DNA of 64,000 bases from Metallosphaera cuprina Ar-4 (GTDB lineage Archaea; Thermoproteota; Thermoprotei_A; Sulfolobales; Sulfolobaceae): positions 1,133,160-1,197,159 of the forward strand of contig NC_015435.1 in NCBI RefSeq assembly GCF_000204925.1, in the 5' to 3' direction. The position numbers and the translations under genes were made by a program. A model generated the notes under the pieces. The model was not told the DNA's origin and did not search any database. It saw only the letters and a list, made by a program, of their open reading frames with translations. This document shows, in pieces, positions 37,201-46,590 of this stretch (position 1 is the stretch's first letter; every line of letters begins with the position of its first letter).

Positions 37201-38582
37201 TATTGAGCGGAGTACCCACTGGTCAGACATTTTCCACCTCCCAGACTTACAAAATAGGAGCTAGCAACAGGAGCTCTGGAATAGAGCACTACTTCAGGAT
37301 ACCTGTAAAGTTCCAACCAGGACTTCAAGCTAAGCTACAGGACATAATAAACAAGTACGCACCTAACATGTCACTAAGCGACATAAATCCTGGATACGTG
37401 AAGGTGGGCAAGGGAGGGGCGACTTACGTACTTCCTCCGTCCATTAGGTACATGAGGAACGTTAACATGTTCTACTTCCTAGGATGGGGAGCTTTCATGC
37501 CGGGAGGTTACGGACCTATTGGCTTACCTTACGTCCATAGGATATACCTGGAGTACCTACAGAAGTTTAGGCTGGCCGCTGCAGGAAAGTGGACAGGGTA
37601 CAACGCGGCGTATTACTACTATTACCTCAAGACGGGTAACGAGAACTTAAAGGTTAAATCCGTGTTGCCCAACGACAGTTACGGCACTGCCCTTGCTAAG
37701 AATTTACTAGACTATCACAGACCTTTCGGCGGTTACTATCCTCCTCCCGCCTGGTCCTCTAACATCACGTCGGACGGAATCAACTTAAACGAGTACCCGT
37801 TGACGTTCTTCGTCAGGAGACACGACAGAACTTATCACTCGTGGTCGTTTACCGTACCTTGGCTAACCGCGATAATGCCTTACACCCCGGTTATGCTGAG
37901 CTCGGCAGACCCTTACGTACAGAGTATGGGAATAAAGTCGGGAGATCTGGTCCAATTTGAGGCGATAAACGAACCTTGGAGCGGTGGCTTAAGGACAACT
38001 TTGACGGCTATAGCGTTCTTGGATAACGCTACTAGGCCAGGAGCAGCCTGGGTGGTGGTTTCGGCACAGGCGCTACCAGGATTTAGGAGTCAGACTCCCG
38101 ACTCTCCACAGGTTAAGTACAGCGTGTTAAACAACTGGGCCAACATATCCTACATGCCTCCTTCAAGAGGAGGACAACTCTCTCCTACCAACGATAAGGC
38201 CTTCCCGATAATGTACCTAGACCCCATAACTGGGCAAACGTCTTGGCACGACAGTAGAATAAAGATAGTGGGGAAGTCGACCTCCTCTCAGGTTCAGGTA
38301 ACAGCGAACAGGTTCGTCTATATGGGTCAAGACTTCTCAAACCAGGACATCTTAGCTACAATAATCAACCAAATGGGCGGTGCCATATCGGTCAGTAGCT
38401 CACCTTCACAACCCACCTTCGCTCAACCAGTTAACGTGCCTCATCTCAGGTTCGACGCTAACAACATGACCTCAACAAGTATATGGAGTTACGTATCTCC
38501 AGGATCGTTAGCTCCTGGTTACACAATAGGGCAGTACAAGGTGAGGTACGGTTTCGCAACGGATCCCCAAAGTCAAGGGTGA
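34278..38582 (+). CDS. Giant Tat-exported molybdopterin oxidoreductase (DMSO reductase family)
   Basis: A 1434-aa catalytic subunit, much longer than the usual 750-1200 residues. It has the Tat signal SRREFLK (residues 7-13) plus a hydrophobic stretch, and a 4Fe-4S motif CX2CX3CX28C (Cys58, 61, 65, 94). The likely Mo ligand is Cys209 in [11 protein letters not shown]-terminal dinucleotide-binding domain spans about residues 1180-1300. Large Asn/Pro/Ser-rich insertions lie between. The nearest functional classes are sulfur/polysulfide, tetrathionate and arsenate-type reductases acting outside the membrane; the substrate is not readable. It is followed by Fe-S, chaperone and polyferredoxin genes. 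Confidence 0.85.
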   Translation: MSHLKLSRREFLKVSGAAALGTAIILGGSTVVKRIFDTFSENGYTLNYPSDEVVYSNCFQCLGRCALEIVRTPTGFPRFITGTIGWHINDGGVCPRGASDVYYYFSPSRLRYPLLRAGDRGTGKWVAIDYDTAFDILVNGASANSWKTIGVTPQQLGVSNFQGLSQIRETNPHSLVFMQGRDQLIPGITAGFFAGNYGTANAGAHGGFCSMNVYTAGLYITGAPVWEYAGPDEERSQYFVLAGLAGDHFPNWMRRIIARIRENGGKVLTIAPERFGFYSVSDEHLFINPAMDGALAMGWIRALVDFHFYVYKAYLASTGQGPTVLNPLTLTPVQPSYNPSSGQLLMQTVSPSGQVQAIPNLGDIPSTAVFPHIDEEFLRYYTNMSWLVIVNPNPQNGDSLDPSDPTAGNNVGLHLRMPVNNQQYSSSHPWLEAVMGNDGNVYSYVDTPWQKNVMPILTLDELPSSIQSKVVQVPYKLKDGTSVKVPAIQVTVPKALNSSETITLTVTTAFELLRAELLNYDPYTPSSSQPQFGALNVAEVTGIPHNTIVRTANEMATVAFQKSINEPAKWVDYLGRYHDTIVGRPVSIYFMRGLAAHANGFMSSAAFYYLVLMLGAWDNPGADLYKYPYPHYFPGHAVPPHPLANTPQMDQTVASAISGVNLTIPKTRSGFLKNELIYNDGTVDIKSVTVVGAGPYGYPDGPDDLVISSNGRPLLIDRGYSWEIPLTAQRSISAVAYTTYFANKYPNQVLPYTVNAMMWYITSPYWNNAYTLTDLLQKVTEKDSSGNYVIPFTISFDLFMQETNNVVDLVMPDLSFLEIYGFHSTFDRPTSLPQGPSDSLNWPALPSMYPVLSTGDTLLTLLWVLRAYPGQKSINPTDNPHYTTQDPVTGGNLISPVNLKDPVSGTQILTQGQPGLISSGMYILKSGILLAGYGENFEYILTDSSGKQSPNPQQLKLYASFVPASSNQQTVINQILSGVPTGQTFSTSQTYKIGASNRSSGIEHYFRIPVKFQPGLQAKLQDIINKYAPNMSLSDINPGYVKVGKGGATYVLPPSIRYMRNVNMFYFLGWGAFMPGGYGPIGLPYVHRIYLEYLQKFRLAAAGKWTGYNAAYYYYYLKTGNENLKVKSVLPNDSYGTALAKNLLDYHRPFGGYYPPPAWSSNITSDGINLNEYPLTFFVRRHDRTYHSWSFTVPWLTAIMPYTPVMLSSADPYVQSMGIKSGDLVQFEAINEPWSGGLRTTLTAIAFLDNATRPGAAWVVVSAQALPGFRSQTPDSPQVKYSVLNNWANISYMPPSRGGQLSPTNDKAFPIMYLDPITGQTSWHDSRIKIVGKSTSSQVQVTANRFVYMGQDFSNQDILATIINQMGGAISVSSSPSQPTFAQPVNVPHLRFDANNMTSTSIWSYVSPGSLAPGYTIGQYKVRYGFATDPQSQG

Positions 38583-38597
38583 TTTTTCTCATTTCGT

Positions 38598-38605
38598 GAG
38601 GTGAT
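38598..38605 (+). promoter_or_regulatory. Strong Shine-Dalgarno site for the Fe-S subunit
   Basis: GAGGTGAT, complementary to the 3' end of crenarchaeal 16S rRNA, lies 4 bp before ATG 38610. It supports ATG 38610 over the in-frame GTG at 38601, which lies inside the site. Confidence 0.75.
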
Positions 38606-38609
38606 AAAT

Positions 38610-39434
38610 ATGTCTCAAAACACACAAATTCAATTAAATATGAAACAAGGTGGAGTTCAACACGCTCTACCTTATACCCCCGTGGCAAACTACGCTATAA
38701 TAACTGATCTAAACAAGTGCTTCGGTTGCGCCGGATGCCAAATGTCATGTAAGGAGTGGAACACGTCAGGTATGTTCGGACCTCTGCCGGATCTGGATCC
38801 ATACGGCAACCTGGACGTTATGTTTTGGCTTAGGGTGTTGTACGTAGAGGTTGGTAACTACCCTCAGACTAAGGTCTACAACATTCCAATCAACTGTTTC
38901 CACTGTATGAACGCTCCTTGCGTTGAAGTCTGCCCCGTTGGAGCCACCTTTAAGAGAACGCAGGACGGTATAGTCCTAGTGGACTATGAGGAATGTATAG
39001 GTACTAAGTACTGCATTTACGCCTGTCCCTACGGGAACAGGTTCTTCGACTACATTGAGGGAGTGACAAAGAAGTGCACTCACTGTTTCGATAGGATTTA
39101 CGATCCTACACTTCCACCAGAGGAGAGGATACCGGCTTGCATACACGGCTGCATGGTACAAGCCAGGATTTGGGCGAACAGATTGGATCCTACAGATCCT
39201 GGTAACATCCTGTTTGTAGATAAGGGCGGTTTCGTATTGGGACCTGAGACGGGAGCGAACCCAGCAAGCGGTTATCTACCGTGGCACAGTGACTACGCTG
39301 CGGATAACGACGTTGAATTGCTCAGCCAGTCCGAGTACTATAACGTGTGGACGTCAAACGGGGTAGTACAGTTGGGATCTCAAGGTAACAACTCTACCTA
39401 TACAGAGGGTGGGGGTTCAAACTCAAGCTCGTAA
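38610..39434 (+). CDS. Four-cluster ferredoxin subunit of the molybdoenzyme
   Basis: A 274-aa electron-transfer subunit of the DmsB/PsrB/TtrB type. Visible Cys groups are [39 protein letters not shown] and [11 protein letters not shown] with ACIHGC, enough for four Fe-S clusters. A Ser/Gly/Asn-rich tail follows. It has no Tat signal, so it would be co-exported with the catalytic subunit. It passes electrons between the catalytic Mo subunit and the NrfD-type anchor. The start is fixed by the GAGGTGAT site. Confidence 0.92.
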   Translation: MSQNTQIQLNMKQGGVQHALPYTPVANYAIITDLNKCFGCAGCQMSCKEWNTSGMFGPLPDLDPYGNLDVMFWLRVLYVEVGNYPQTKVYNIPINCFHCMNAPCVEVCPVGATFKRTQDGIVLVDYEECIGTKYCIYACPYGNRFFDYIEGVTKKCTHCFDRIYDPTLPPEERIPACIHGCMVQARIWANRLDPTDPGNILFVDKGGFVLGPETGANPASGYLPWHSDYAADNDVELLSQSEYYNVWTSNGVVQLGSQGNNSTYTEGGGSNSSS

Positions 39435-39450
39435 TTTTTTGGTGTGATTA

Positions 39451-40104
39451 ATGTCAGTTTCTATTTTAGACGTTCTGAACGTGAGGCATGCAACTTACGA
39501 TCTGTTCTCCGATCTTTTCTTGTATAAGTTCAGCTCTGAAGATTTCAACGATCTTCTGAAGAAGCTTTCCTTAATCGATGAGAAGTTAGGTGAATTCATC
39601 GAAGAGACGGGAGTAAACGTTAGGGAAGTGAGGAAGGTTATTGAAAATTCAAAAAGGAGCGACTACCTAATTGAGTACTCATCGCTCTTCATAGCTGGAG
39701 TTGGAGTGAAGCCTTTGATTCCTGTGGAGAGCAAGAGACTGTTCTCATTGATGGGGGAAAAGGTTGCTACTTTCAAATACAACGACGTAATTAGGTTTTA
39801 TAGATCCAGGCACTTAGTTCCAAAGTTGATCTCTCAGTTCCCTCCAGAGCCCGACCACATATCTTCCCTTCTTGCCTTCATGTCCCTTTTAATTGAGGAG
39901 GAGTTCAAGCTGAGGTCCTCTGGAAAGGACGCCTTTAAGACTGTACAGGACCAAAAGAACTTCGCCGTTACACATTTGTTCTCTTGGATTCCTGACTGGA
40001 TCAACGATGTGATTAACGATCCTAGATCCTCTATATATAAGGTTGTTTGCTCGGAGCTCTCGAACTGGTTGAAGTTCGAGAGGGACTTCCTGGGTGAGAG
40101 GTAG
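39451..40104 (+). CDS. TorD/DmsD-family molybdoenzyme chaperone
   Basis: A 217-aa all-helical protein with the family motif region [19 protein letters not shown] (about residues 131-149) and the trailing [13 protein letters not shown] helix. Such chaperones bind the Tat signal and help load the Mo cofactor before export. It has a GGTG ribosome-binding element 6 bp before ATG. It lies directly downstream of the Fe-S subunit, and its stop overlaps the start of the polyferredoxin gene by one base. Confidence 0.85.
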   Translation: MSVSILDVLNVRHATYDLFSDLFLYKFSSEDFNDLLKKLSLIDEKLGEFIEETGVNVREVRKVIENSKRSDYLIEYSSLFIAGVGVKPLIPVESKRLFSLMGEKVATFKYNDVIRFYRSRHLVPKLISQFPPEPDHISSLLAFMSLLIEEEFKLRSSGKDAFKTVQDQKNFAVTHLFSWIPDWINDVINDPRSSIYKVVCSELSNWLKFERDFLGER

Positions 40105-41579
40105 TGCTCAACACAGGGCTTTTAGTCACGAAAAAAGCTAGAGAGGTAATCGGAGATGAGCTACTCGCAAAGGTATTTGAGGATGCGAAGCTGAGCTACG
40201 CCGCAGAGGTAACAGATTCATTGATTCAAGACTTGAAGGATAACGACGTAAAGTCCCTCCTGATAATCAACGAACTTGGTAGAGAGAGATGGATGGAGGA
40301 GTTGGACCAGAGGGTAGGTATCTCTCCCCTAGCGATTACGGTCCTCCCTTCCTCTTGGTTTGAGAGAAAGGGAGTGGATTACGTTTACACACTGATCAAG
40401 GCTTACGCGATAAGATCCAAGCTAATGGACCTTGTATATAGAGTGCAGCCCACGAGGTCCCCCTCTATGTCGAGGAGATCGTTGCTTAAGTTGAGGCTCT
40501 ACGAGTACAAACCTTACCCGGTGCTGTTTGACGAGGTGCATGCGGAGAGGGAGATAAACAGGGCGATAGAGGCTTGTCCCCAAGGGTTGGTAACTAAAAC
40601 CCCAGAGGGACCATCAGTGAGCTATCCAGAGAAGTGCTCCGCGTGTGGCTACTGTTCAGGGGTCTCGTACCTCGGATACTTCGAGGTCCCAACGAGTACT
40701 ACTGACCAGGTTGTATCTTTCATAAATACCATTGTAGCCGATTACAAGAGACCGGCTTCCATAATTTTCACAGAGGAGATTATCAGTGACGTCCCAGAGG
40801 GTTTCTTCCCTTACGTCATGCCTTGCGTAGCCTCGCTCTCAGACTCCTTCGTTCTTGCAAGCTACGCTGCAGGTTTAACTCCTATAGTTCACTTATCGTC
40901 ACAATGTGAGAGTGTGGAGCTGGCGATGAAGAGGTTAGATGAAATTCCCTCAAGGTTCCCAGGAACGTCTTTACCTGTAAGGAAGGCGAAGGGAAGCGAG
41001 GAACTCAAGGAAGCTCTGTCCTCACCTCTCCTGGACCTGAGCAGGACCGAGATACCTAGCCACATCCCTCTGAACAGGGCTAGAAGGAGGTCCTTACTGA
41101 TCTGGGCTCTAGAGGAGATGGGGAGGAAGGTTACGCTAAATCAAGAGGATGAGGTCCCAGGAGTCTACAACGTCGTGGTAGATCCAAACAAGTGCGTGCT
41201 ATGTGGCGTTTGCGTGAGGGCCTGTCAGATGTTAGTTCCCGATCTGAAGGGAAACGACTTCCTTGAGTTGAGCTACAACATTCCGTTCTGTATAGGCTCC
41301 GAGAGATGCGTGAGGAACTGCCCAGAGAAGGCGGTTTCAGTGACGGGTTTCGCCAGGATCGCCGACCTAAAACCAAAGGTGGTAAACCGAACTAACGTCT
41401 CTAAGTGTAGGATGTGCGGGAAACCTATAGGTTCTGAGAAGGTGAAAGGTAAGGTTGACGCTCTCTTGATATCTCAAGGATTCTCAGGGACGGCCAAATA
41501 CACGGACGTGTGTAACGAGTGTAAACAAAAGGAGTTAACTAAAATATGGGTTGAAAGGATATTGAGTGGAAGGAAATGA
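40104..41579 (+). CDS. Polyferredoxin-like protein of the molybdoenzyme operon
   Basis: A 491-aa soluble protein. It has a first Cys cluster CSACGYC (about residue 180), a 2x4Fe-4S ferredoxin domain near residues 355-410 (CVLCGVCVRAC and CIGSERCVRNCP), and a C-terminal zinc-ribbon-like CRMCGKPI ... CNECKQKE. A GTG start at 40104 overlaps the chaperone stop. Similar polyferredoxins accompany archaeal sulfur reductases (SreD-type). It could feed electrons or assist maturation on the cytoplasmic side. Not assigned to a precise family. Confidence 0.7.
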   Translation: MLNTGLLVTKKAREVIGDELLAKVFEDAKLSYAAEVTDSLIQDLKDNDVKSLLIINELGRERWMEELDQRVGISPLAITVLPSSWFERKGVDYVYTLIKAYAIRSKLMDLVYRVQPTRSPSMSRRSLLKLRLYEYKPYPVLFDEVHAEREINRAIEACPQGLVTKTPEGPSVSYPEKCSACGYCSGVSYLGYFEVPTSTTDQVVSFINTIVADYKRPASIIFTEEIISDVPEGFFPYVMPCVASLSDSFVLASYAAGLTPIVHLSSQCESVELAMKRLDEIPSRFPGTSLPVRKAKGSEELKEALSSPLLDLSRTEIPSHIPLNRARRRSLLIWALEEMGRKVTLNQEDEVPGVYNVVVDPNKCVLCGVCVRACQMLVPDLKGNDFLELSYNIPFCIGSERCVRNCPEKAVSVTGFARIADLKPKVVNRTNVSKCRMCGKPIGSEKVKGKVDALLISQGFSGTAKYTDVCNECKQKELTKIWVERILSGRK

Positions 41580-42160
41580 TAGCTTACTTAGTTGACCTGG
41601 ACGTAGTGTTCGATTTCTCCACGATAAAGGAGATGGCCGAATTGAGGAAAGTGACGGTCTCCCTATCAGGAGTTAGATATTACCCCATAGAAAAGTTAAT
41701 GAAACCCATTTTAAAAGATCATGACTTGCTCAAGGAAGTTAAGCCCTTTCCTGACTCCCTTTATTTAGAGGATCTAAGCTATAGAACTAGGCTTTTCCTT
41801 GTGACCGACTTGCCTAAGCTCTTAGCTAAGACTTTACTTATGAAGCACAACCTTGACGTTTTCGTTCAGGACGTGATCTCATCTGAGGACGCTAATGCCT
41901 ACATCCCGTCTAGGCAGTTCTTCGACTTCTCAGCGAAGCGAGCTAACACCGTTTTGGGAGTTACTAACTTCGTCACATCCAACCTAGAGTACGCTCTACC
42001 GGCTAGCCTGATGATGAGGGTGACTTTGGTGAGGAACGATACTTACTTACCTCTTGACATCAATATCTTAAGGAAGAGGGATTTGATCAGCATAGCCGAG
42101 AGTTTGGCTCAGCACAAGGTTGACTCAACTATGGGAGACTCAGCCTTAAGGTGCACGTGA
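41576..42160 (+). CDS. HAD-like hypothetical protein
   Basis: A 194-aa protein overlapping the polyferredoxin gene by 4 bp (ATGA). Its outline resembles a haloacid-dehalogenase fold: an N-terminal VDLDVVFDF strand, LFLVTDLPKLLAKTL in the middle and NTVLGVTNFVTSNLEYAL. The nucleophile motif DxDx[T/V] is only approximately present (VDLDVV), so catalysis is uncertain. Operon position suggests a maturation role for the molybdoenzyme. Confidence 0.5.
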   Translation: MIAYLVDLDVVFDFSTIKEMAELRKVTVSLSGVRYYPIEKLMKPILKDHDLLKEVKPFPDSLYLEDLSYRTRLFLVTDLPKLLAKTLLMKHNLDVFVQDVISSEDANAYIPSRQFFDFSAKRANTVLGVTNFVTSNLEYALPASLMMRVTLVRNDTYLPLDINILRKRDLISIAESLAQHKVDSTMGDSALRCT

Positions 42161-42564
42161 TGACGTCCGACGTTGAGCTCTTCTCCTGGTTCAAGGAGCT
42201 CGGGATGAAGGTCGAGAAGGTAACGAGCGGAGGGTTGTACTTTCACTTTACGGTAGCGCCTCCAACTGGAGGGATCCCTGTGTCAGTAATAAGGACGACT
42301 CCAGAGTCGACCTATTACATAGTCGCAGTGGTGTTAGAGTTAGACCAGGAGAAACTTAAGGACAGACCTTCGCTAATATCTGAAGTTAAGAGAGAGCTCC
42401 TGAGGCTTAACGTTGAGTTCTTCTTCACCCCTGATGATAAAAACCCTAAGAGTGTGCAAATAGCTAAGATAATGTTCAGTGAAGGTTTAACTAAGAACCA
42501 GGCTTTAGATAACGTGACCTTAATAAAGAACTCGGCTCTACTTACACTCGAGATTTTAAAGTAA
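42151..42564 (+). CDS. DUF2299 family protein
   Basis: A 137-aa protein matching the archaeal DUF2299 outline: an N-terminal WFKELGMKVEKV helix, a beta-sheet core (YFHFTVAPP, YYIVAVVLEL) and a C-terminal helical half with LRLNVEFFFTPDD. It may start at GTG 42151, GTG 42157 or ATG 42160; it overlaps the HAD-like gene by 10 bp at the longest start. Family function is unknown. It is the last gene of the apparent molybdoenzyme operon. Confidence 0.65.
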   Translation: MHVMTSDVELFSWFKELGMKVEKVTSGGLYFHFTVAPPTGGIPVSVIRTTPESTYYIVAVVLELDQEKLKDRPSLISEVKRELLRLNVEFFFTPDDKNPKSVQIAKIMFSEGLTKNQALDNVTLIKNSALLTLEILK

Positions 42565-42597
42565 TGTTTTTTGCCAGTTCTTATCTATACGTAAGTT

Positions 42598-43515
42598 ATG
42601 TCAAAAAAAGAGTCTAAGTTAATCTCCTTTTCAATTTCGTTGATCATCTCAATGGTAGTCATAGGAACTGCGATCTACATGCTAGGAAATTTAGGTATCC
42701 TGCCAGGAGATTACATAATTTACCTGGAGTTGATCGTGTGGGTAGTGGGTATCCTCTCTATAACATACATCCTTTCTATCCTAGTGAAGAGGAGGCTTTC
42801 CAACACTGTCGGAGTCGATAACGCCTCGTCCTTAAGCTTCATAATCAGGGTGGTAGGGTACGCATTAGCTATAGCCGGGTTCTTAGCAGCTTTTAGGGTT
42901 AGCCTTGGGGCCGCACTGGCTGCTGGTGGGTTCGCGGGTTTGGTTTTGGGTCTTGCGTCCCAGGATGTGCTATCTAACGTGTTCGGAGGAATCATGCTTC
43001 TCTTCTCGAGACCTTACAAGGTCGGGCAAAGGATAACCGTCTCAACTTGGCAGTACGGAATGGATTTTCCCACCTACCCACCAAAGTACTTCTCTAACGA
43101 TTTCCTAATTCCCGGTTACACTGGGACCGTTAAGGACATAACTTTACTTTACACGGTGATCGAGACGGATGAAATGGTGGAGCTAAGGATTCCTAACAGC
43201 ATCATGATTCAGGCTGCGATATTCGTCCATGACAAGACTTGGAGGAGGAAGGTTAGAACTAGATATGAGATATCAAAGGATTTGGATCCTGACTTAGTTA
43301 TAGAGAGGATAGAGAAGGGACTGAGCGATATGGAGGGATTGATTCAACCCCCTATCGTGAGGGTGTTGGAGGCAACACAAACCACCTTCGTCCTAGGAAT
43401 TGACGTAGTGTCCAGTTCCATATATGAGGAACCTGTTAGGAGCGATGTTATAAGAAGGGTAAATAAGATAATAAAAGGGATAAACCAAACCGAAAAGGTA
43501 AAGCAAGCAGGATAA
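42598..43515 (+). CDS. MscS-family mechanosensitive channel
   Basis: A 305-aa small-conductance mechanosensitive channel homologue. It has three membrane helices; the pore-lining TM3 is Gly/Ala-rich (AALAAGGFAGLVLGLASQDVLSNVFGGIMLLFSRPYKVGQRI, residues about 100-143), followed by the beta domain and C-terminal a/b domain. It relieves turgor during osmotic downshock. An insertion after QRITVSTW (PTYPPKYFSNDF) lengthens the beta domain relative to the simplest homologues. Confidence 0.9.
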   Translation: MSKKESKLISFSISLIISMVVIGTAIYMLGNLGILPGDYIIYLELIVWVVGILSITYILSILVKRRLSNTVGVDNASSLSFIIRVVGYALAIAGFLAAFRVSLGAALAAGGFAGLVLGLASQDVLSNVFGGIMLLFSRPYKVGQRITVSTWQYGMDFPTYPPKYFSNDFLIPGYTGTVKDITLLYTVIETDEMVELRIPNSIMIQAAIFVHDKTWRRKVRTRYEISKDLDPDLVIERIEKGLSDMEGLIQPPIVRVLEATQTTFVLGIDVVSSSIYEEPVRSDVIRRVNKIIKGINQTEKVKQAG

Positions 43516-43544
43516 AATTTTAACTTCTAGGTGCTTGTACACTT

Positions 43545-44018
43545 ATGACTAAAGAGCTCACCCCCTTGGAAAGGCTACAACTGATGATCCCGGGTTATAG
43601 GGGATATAAAACCAAGGACCTGATCAGACAAGACGATTTTTTGATAAGGTCCTCAGTGAAGAACAAGCTCGAGCTTACCCTTAATAAGATTGCTGAGGTA
43701 GAGGCTCAAATAGCCTCATCCTCCCCCTTCTCACCGGAGCTCAAGAAGTTAGAGACCCTGGCGTCTAAAATTAGGACGGTTATTGGTGACGTAGCCTCAG
43801 CTCAAGGAGGAGGTGCAGACGTCTACTCCAGGTGGAAAGTTACGGTAGAGGCACTGGACGAGATAGTTAAAAACGACCTAGACATGGTAACCGTAGCCGA
43901 GGAGGTTTACAACAGCCTCAGTTCAGGCAAAGTAGAAGATGTGAGCTTAAAGATAGACCAACTTAAGAAAATAATCTCCAAGAGACAGCAGTTGTTTTTC
44001 CCTCCAGAGTATAGATGA
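43545..44018 (+). CDS. Hypothetical protein with conserved IPGYRGY motif
   Basis: A 157-aa helical, soluble protein. The N-terminal LTPLERLQLMIPGYRGYKTKDLIRQDDFLIR resembles a conserved but uncharacterised family found next to SPFH/virion-core-like genes in bacteria and archaea. The rest is a predicted coiled-coil (VKNKLELTLNKIAEVEAQI, and the C-terminal IDQLKKIISKRQQ). An SPFH gene lies downstream after a 309-bp gap, supporting a shared membrane-associated complex. Confidence 0.55.
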   Translation: MTKELTPLERLQLMIPGYRGYKTKDLIRQDDFLIRSSVKNKLELTLNKIAEVEAQIASSSPFSPELKKLETLASKIRTVIGDVASAQGGGADVYSRWKVTVEALDEIVKNDLDMVTVAEEVYNSLSSGKVEDVSLKIDQLKKIISKRQQLFFPPEYR

Positions 44019-44327
44019 GCTTTCAGGACCGATTTCTTAGGCGATAATGCTTGAGCAAGCTTATGCCCGTATAGGCTAGCGTTAGTTCGAGAACCTCCAG
44101 GATATTGTAAATTTTGAGAACCTTCGGTTAGAGCTAAGTTTCTGTGAGTTTTCACGCTGTAAAGCTCTTCCTTTGAAAGTCATGGTTGTCAAGTCCCCAC
44201 TAAGCTAGATACTGTATGATCGTTAGGTACCGGAACCGTGGGTTGAGCTTCATCGACGTCTCCGCTGAGCCGGGTTACGTACAAAAATTTTCGAAAAGAT
44301 TTAAAATATAGAGTAATAAGCTATAGT
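44019..44327. other. 309-bp intergenic region, no gene assigned
   Basis: No ORF over about 20 codons. The sequence is not AT-rich except in the last 50 bp, where TTTAAAATATA at 44300-44310 looks like the promoter of the SPFH gene. The GC-balanced part contains several short complementary stretches but no tRNA or complete C/D box set was found. Confidence 0.4.
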
Positions 44328-45203
44328 ATGTCTCTCCAATTTAGAGGACAAGTAATAAGCACCGAAAGGGAAGATGGTACTTCTCTAATGGCCCCTGACG
44401 TTCTGATCTTTCGTTATCCTAAAGAGCAGATAACTTCCAAGTCTCTCTTTATCGTTCAACCTACAGAGAACTGCGTGGTGGTAATTCAAGGGCAAGTTCA
44501 AGCCGTTCTACCTCCTGGAACTCACAACATTCAGTCACCGCAGAACCCACTTTCCTCATTCATGTCAAGGTTTAGATACAACCAACTTCCATTTGACACC
44601 GTAGCGTTGTTCGTATCTACCACAAGGCACGAGGTTAGGATTCAGGGTAAAAGCCAAACCGATGATCTGGTTCCCCTCGACTATGAGGTTGCAGTTTACT
44701 ATAGGATTACCGATCCGTCAAAGCTCGTGATCAACGTTCAGTTCGCAGGAGCGTTCTTTAAGGACGGTGAACTAGCTAGCTACCTCTCCCCAATAATAGA
44801 TCAGGAGGTAAGCTCTATACTTAACCAAGTCAAGCTAGTCGACGTATATAAGAAGTTCGGGGACATATCAGTTGCGGTCACAGGAGCCCTAAAGCAGTTC
44901 CTGGCAGAGTTAGGGGTTGAGTTGATCTCAGTGAGAGTGACCAGACTTATCCCTGAGGACCCAGAGCTAAGGAGGATAATCCAGCTTAGAGATCTTGGAT
45001 TGGAGGTTGAGAAGGCAGTCAGGATGGGGTTGGCTAGAGTCTTAACAGAGCAGGGAAACCCAGCGAGCGTAAACATGGCCATAGGAACTCCGTATTACCC
45101 CAACCTCACTACGTTGGTTAACTTGCCTCAAAGATTACTTCAATTCTCAATGGGCGGAAAGGAGGTTGAGAAGGACGAGCAGGATCAACCCAAGGGCGCT
45201 TAG
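44328..45203 (+). CDS. SPFH/band-7 domain protein
   Basis: A 291-aa soluble SPFH protein of the virion-core/YdjI-like type. The central domain holds VDLKPRE-like patterns (TRHEVRIQGKSQTDDLVPLDYEVAVYYRI scanned over residues 105-135) and the conserved LAELGVELISVRVTRL region at about 190-205. The C-terminus is Gln/Asp-rich. There is no N-terminal anchor, so it probably forms peripheral membrane assemblies. It overlaps the downstream four-helix membrane protein by 38 bp. Confidence 0.78.
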   Translation: MSLQFRGQVISTEREDGTSLMAPDVLIFRYPKEQITSKSLFIVQPTENCVVVIQGQVQAVLPPGTHNIQSPQNPLSSFMSRFRYNQLPFDTVALFVSTTRHEVRIQGKSQTDDLVPLDYEVAVYYRITDPSKLVINVQFAGAFFKDGELASYLSPIIDQEVSSILNQVKLVDVYKKFGDISVAVTGALKQFLAELGVELISVRVTRLIPEDPELRRIIQLRDLGLEVEKAVRMGLARVLTEQGNPASVNMAIGTPYYPNLTTLVNLPQRLLQFSMGGKEVEKDEQDQPKGA

Positions 45204-45597
45204 TTGGAGCATAGGAGCGGGGATAGGGTACTCCTTCGTTTTAACCGTGATAATGGCTTTATCTTCCCTAATCGTTAAGGGATTCTATCCACCCTTCGAA
45301 TTTTCCATCGCGCCAATAAGGTCGTTGATCGTTTCTCCATTAGAGGGAGTAGTCCAAGTGTTAATACTCTTGGCTCTGATTTTGTTCGTCCTTCCGATAA
45401 GAGGTAACGCCATAGTTCGCGAGTTGACTTCGGCGCGTAACCTAGCTATTTACACCTCTGCCGGTTATCTAATCCTTTCGCTTTTACCTTACGCAATAAG
45501 CACTGGGTACCTTCAGGCTTACATTGGTTTGGTTATAGCTTTTAACTTAATTAATGGAGTTATTGCAGGGTTAGCCTCACAGATAAGCTTGGGTTAG
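45166..45597 (+). CDS. Four-helix membrane protein next to SPFH
   Basis: A 143-aa protein with four predicted membrane helices (SFVLTVIMALSSLIV, VVQVLILLALILFVL, LAIYTSAGYLILSLL, AYIGLVIAFNLINGV). The longest frame begins at TTG 45166 inside the SPFH gene; later starts are not obvious, so coupling to SPFH translation is likely. Not assigned to a family. It may anchor the SPFH protein in the membrane. Its 3' end overlaps the next, convergent gene by 4 bp. Confidence 0.65.
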   Translation: MRRTSRINPRALSWSIGAGIGYSFVLTVIMALSSLIVKGFYPPFEFSIAPIRSLIVSPLEGVVQVLILLALILFVLPIRGNAIVRELTSARNLAIYTSAGYLILSLLPYAISTGYLQAYIGLVIAFNLINGVIAGLASQISLG

Positions 45598-46073
45598 CTG
45601 TACTTTAACGAAATGTAGCACCTCTTCCTCTGCAAGCAATCGGGCTCCCCTTTAGACCTTGTCCTCAAAAACGCATAGAGCGTGAACTCCATTAGAGAAG
45701 TTATGAAAGCGTAAACTTCGGCCTCCTCTATCCCCTCAGGGTCGGATTGGAGACCCTTTAATATCTCAGCCTTCTCCCTCTCATACTCCTCTCTGTCCTT
45801 ATAGATAACCTGAAACGCAATAGTGCCGTTCTCGTAACCTTCTGTAGCCCCTTCATCATCAAAGTAAAAAGTTCCTTTAATAGCCTTATACGGCCTTCCC
45901 TTCATGACGAGCCTGTCGACGAAGAACTGGCTTACTATCTCCTCAAGCTCGGTCTCAATCTCCCCTATCTGCAATGCGTTAAATAAGGGATAGTCGTAAA
46001 ACGTGTCGGAGCTGAACTTAAGGCATATCTCCGCAAACCTTTTCCATCTCATTTCCCTTTGTTCAAATCTCAT
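45594..46073 (-). CDS. Hypothetical protein, 159 aa
   Basis: Not recognised. It is a soluble, Glu-rich, mostly helical protein (MRFEQREMRWKRFAEICLKF to the ERKCYISLKYS-type end) with three scattered Cys and no zinc motif. It converges with the four-helix membrane protein with a 4-bp overlap at their stop codons. Its upstream side is a promoter-like AT-rich gap shared with the next plus-strand gene. Confidence 0.55.
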   Translation of the reverse strand: MRFEQREMRWKRFAEICLKFSSDTFYDYPLFNALQIGEIETELEEIVSQFFVDRLVMKGRPYKAIKGTFYFDDEGATEGYENGTIAFQVIYKDREEYEREKAEILKGLQSDPEGIEEAEVYAFITSLMEFTLYAFLRTRSKGEPDCLQRKRCYISLKYS

Positions 46074-46211
46074 TTCCCCTTTTTCCTCTTAGAACATCTG
46101 ATGATAATAGGTTTTTAATATATGTAAACCTTGATTATTCTTAAAGGACCTACATTCTCCGTATTACGCCACCTATCTTAAATTGTATTACTAAATAACA
46201 ATATATCTAAG

Positions 46212-46568
46212 ATGATTAACTCTTACACGCCCAACAGTTCTAACCCATCGTTTAACGACATATTGGATGCCAATCTGCTTAAGCTGAGATATGAGGAGTA
46301 CGTGAGTTCGCTAAAGAAGAGTAATACGAAGGAGCTCATGATGACGGTGAAGGACTTCCTATCCTTCGTTAGGAACTTAAGGAGTTCAGTTTCATCCTCT
46401 TGGTTGGCAAAAAACTTGTATGACCAGGAGAAAATAGGAAGGAAAATATACTTTGTGCTCAAGGTGAGATACGTAATCCTCTTCTTCTACAGAAAGATAG
46501 TTGAAGGATTGATAGTTAAGTTGTTATCATTAATCAAATCCTTGCTATCTCAAATATCGTTAACTTAA
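46212..46568 (+). CDS. Hypothetical protein, 118 aa
   Basis: Not recognised. A mainly helical protein with a Lys-rich, amphipathic C-terminal half (RKIYFVLKVRYVILFFYRKIVEGLIVKLLSLIKSLL scanned over residues 77-112) that could associate with membranes or nucleic acid. ATG 46212 follows an AT-rich gap. It converges with the sulfocyanin gene, 22 bp apart. Confidence 0.5.
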   Translation: MINSYTPNSSNPSFNDILDANLLKLRYEEYVSSLKKSNTKELMMTVKDFLSFVRNLRSSVSSSWLAKNLYDQEKIGRKIYFVLKVRYVILFFYRKIVEGLIVKLLSLIKSLLSQISLT

Positions 46569-46590
46569 CTTTTTGTTTTTTATCTTTATT

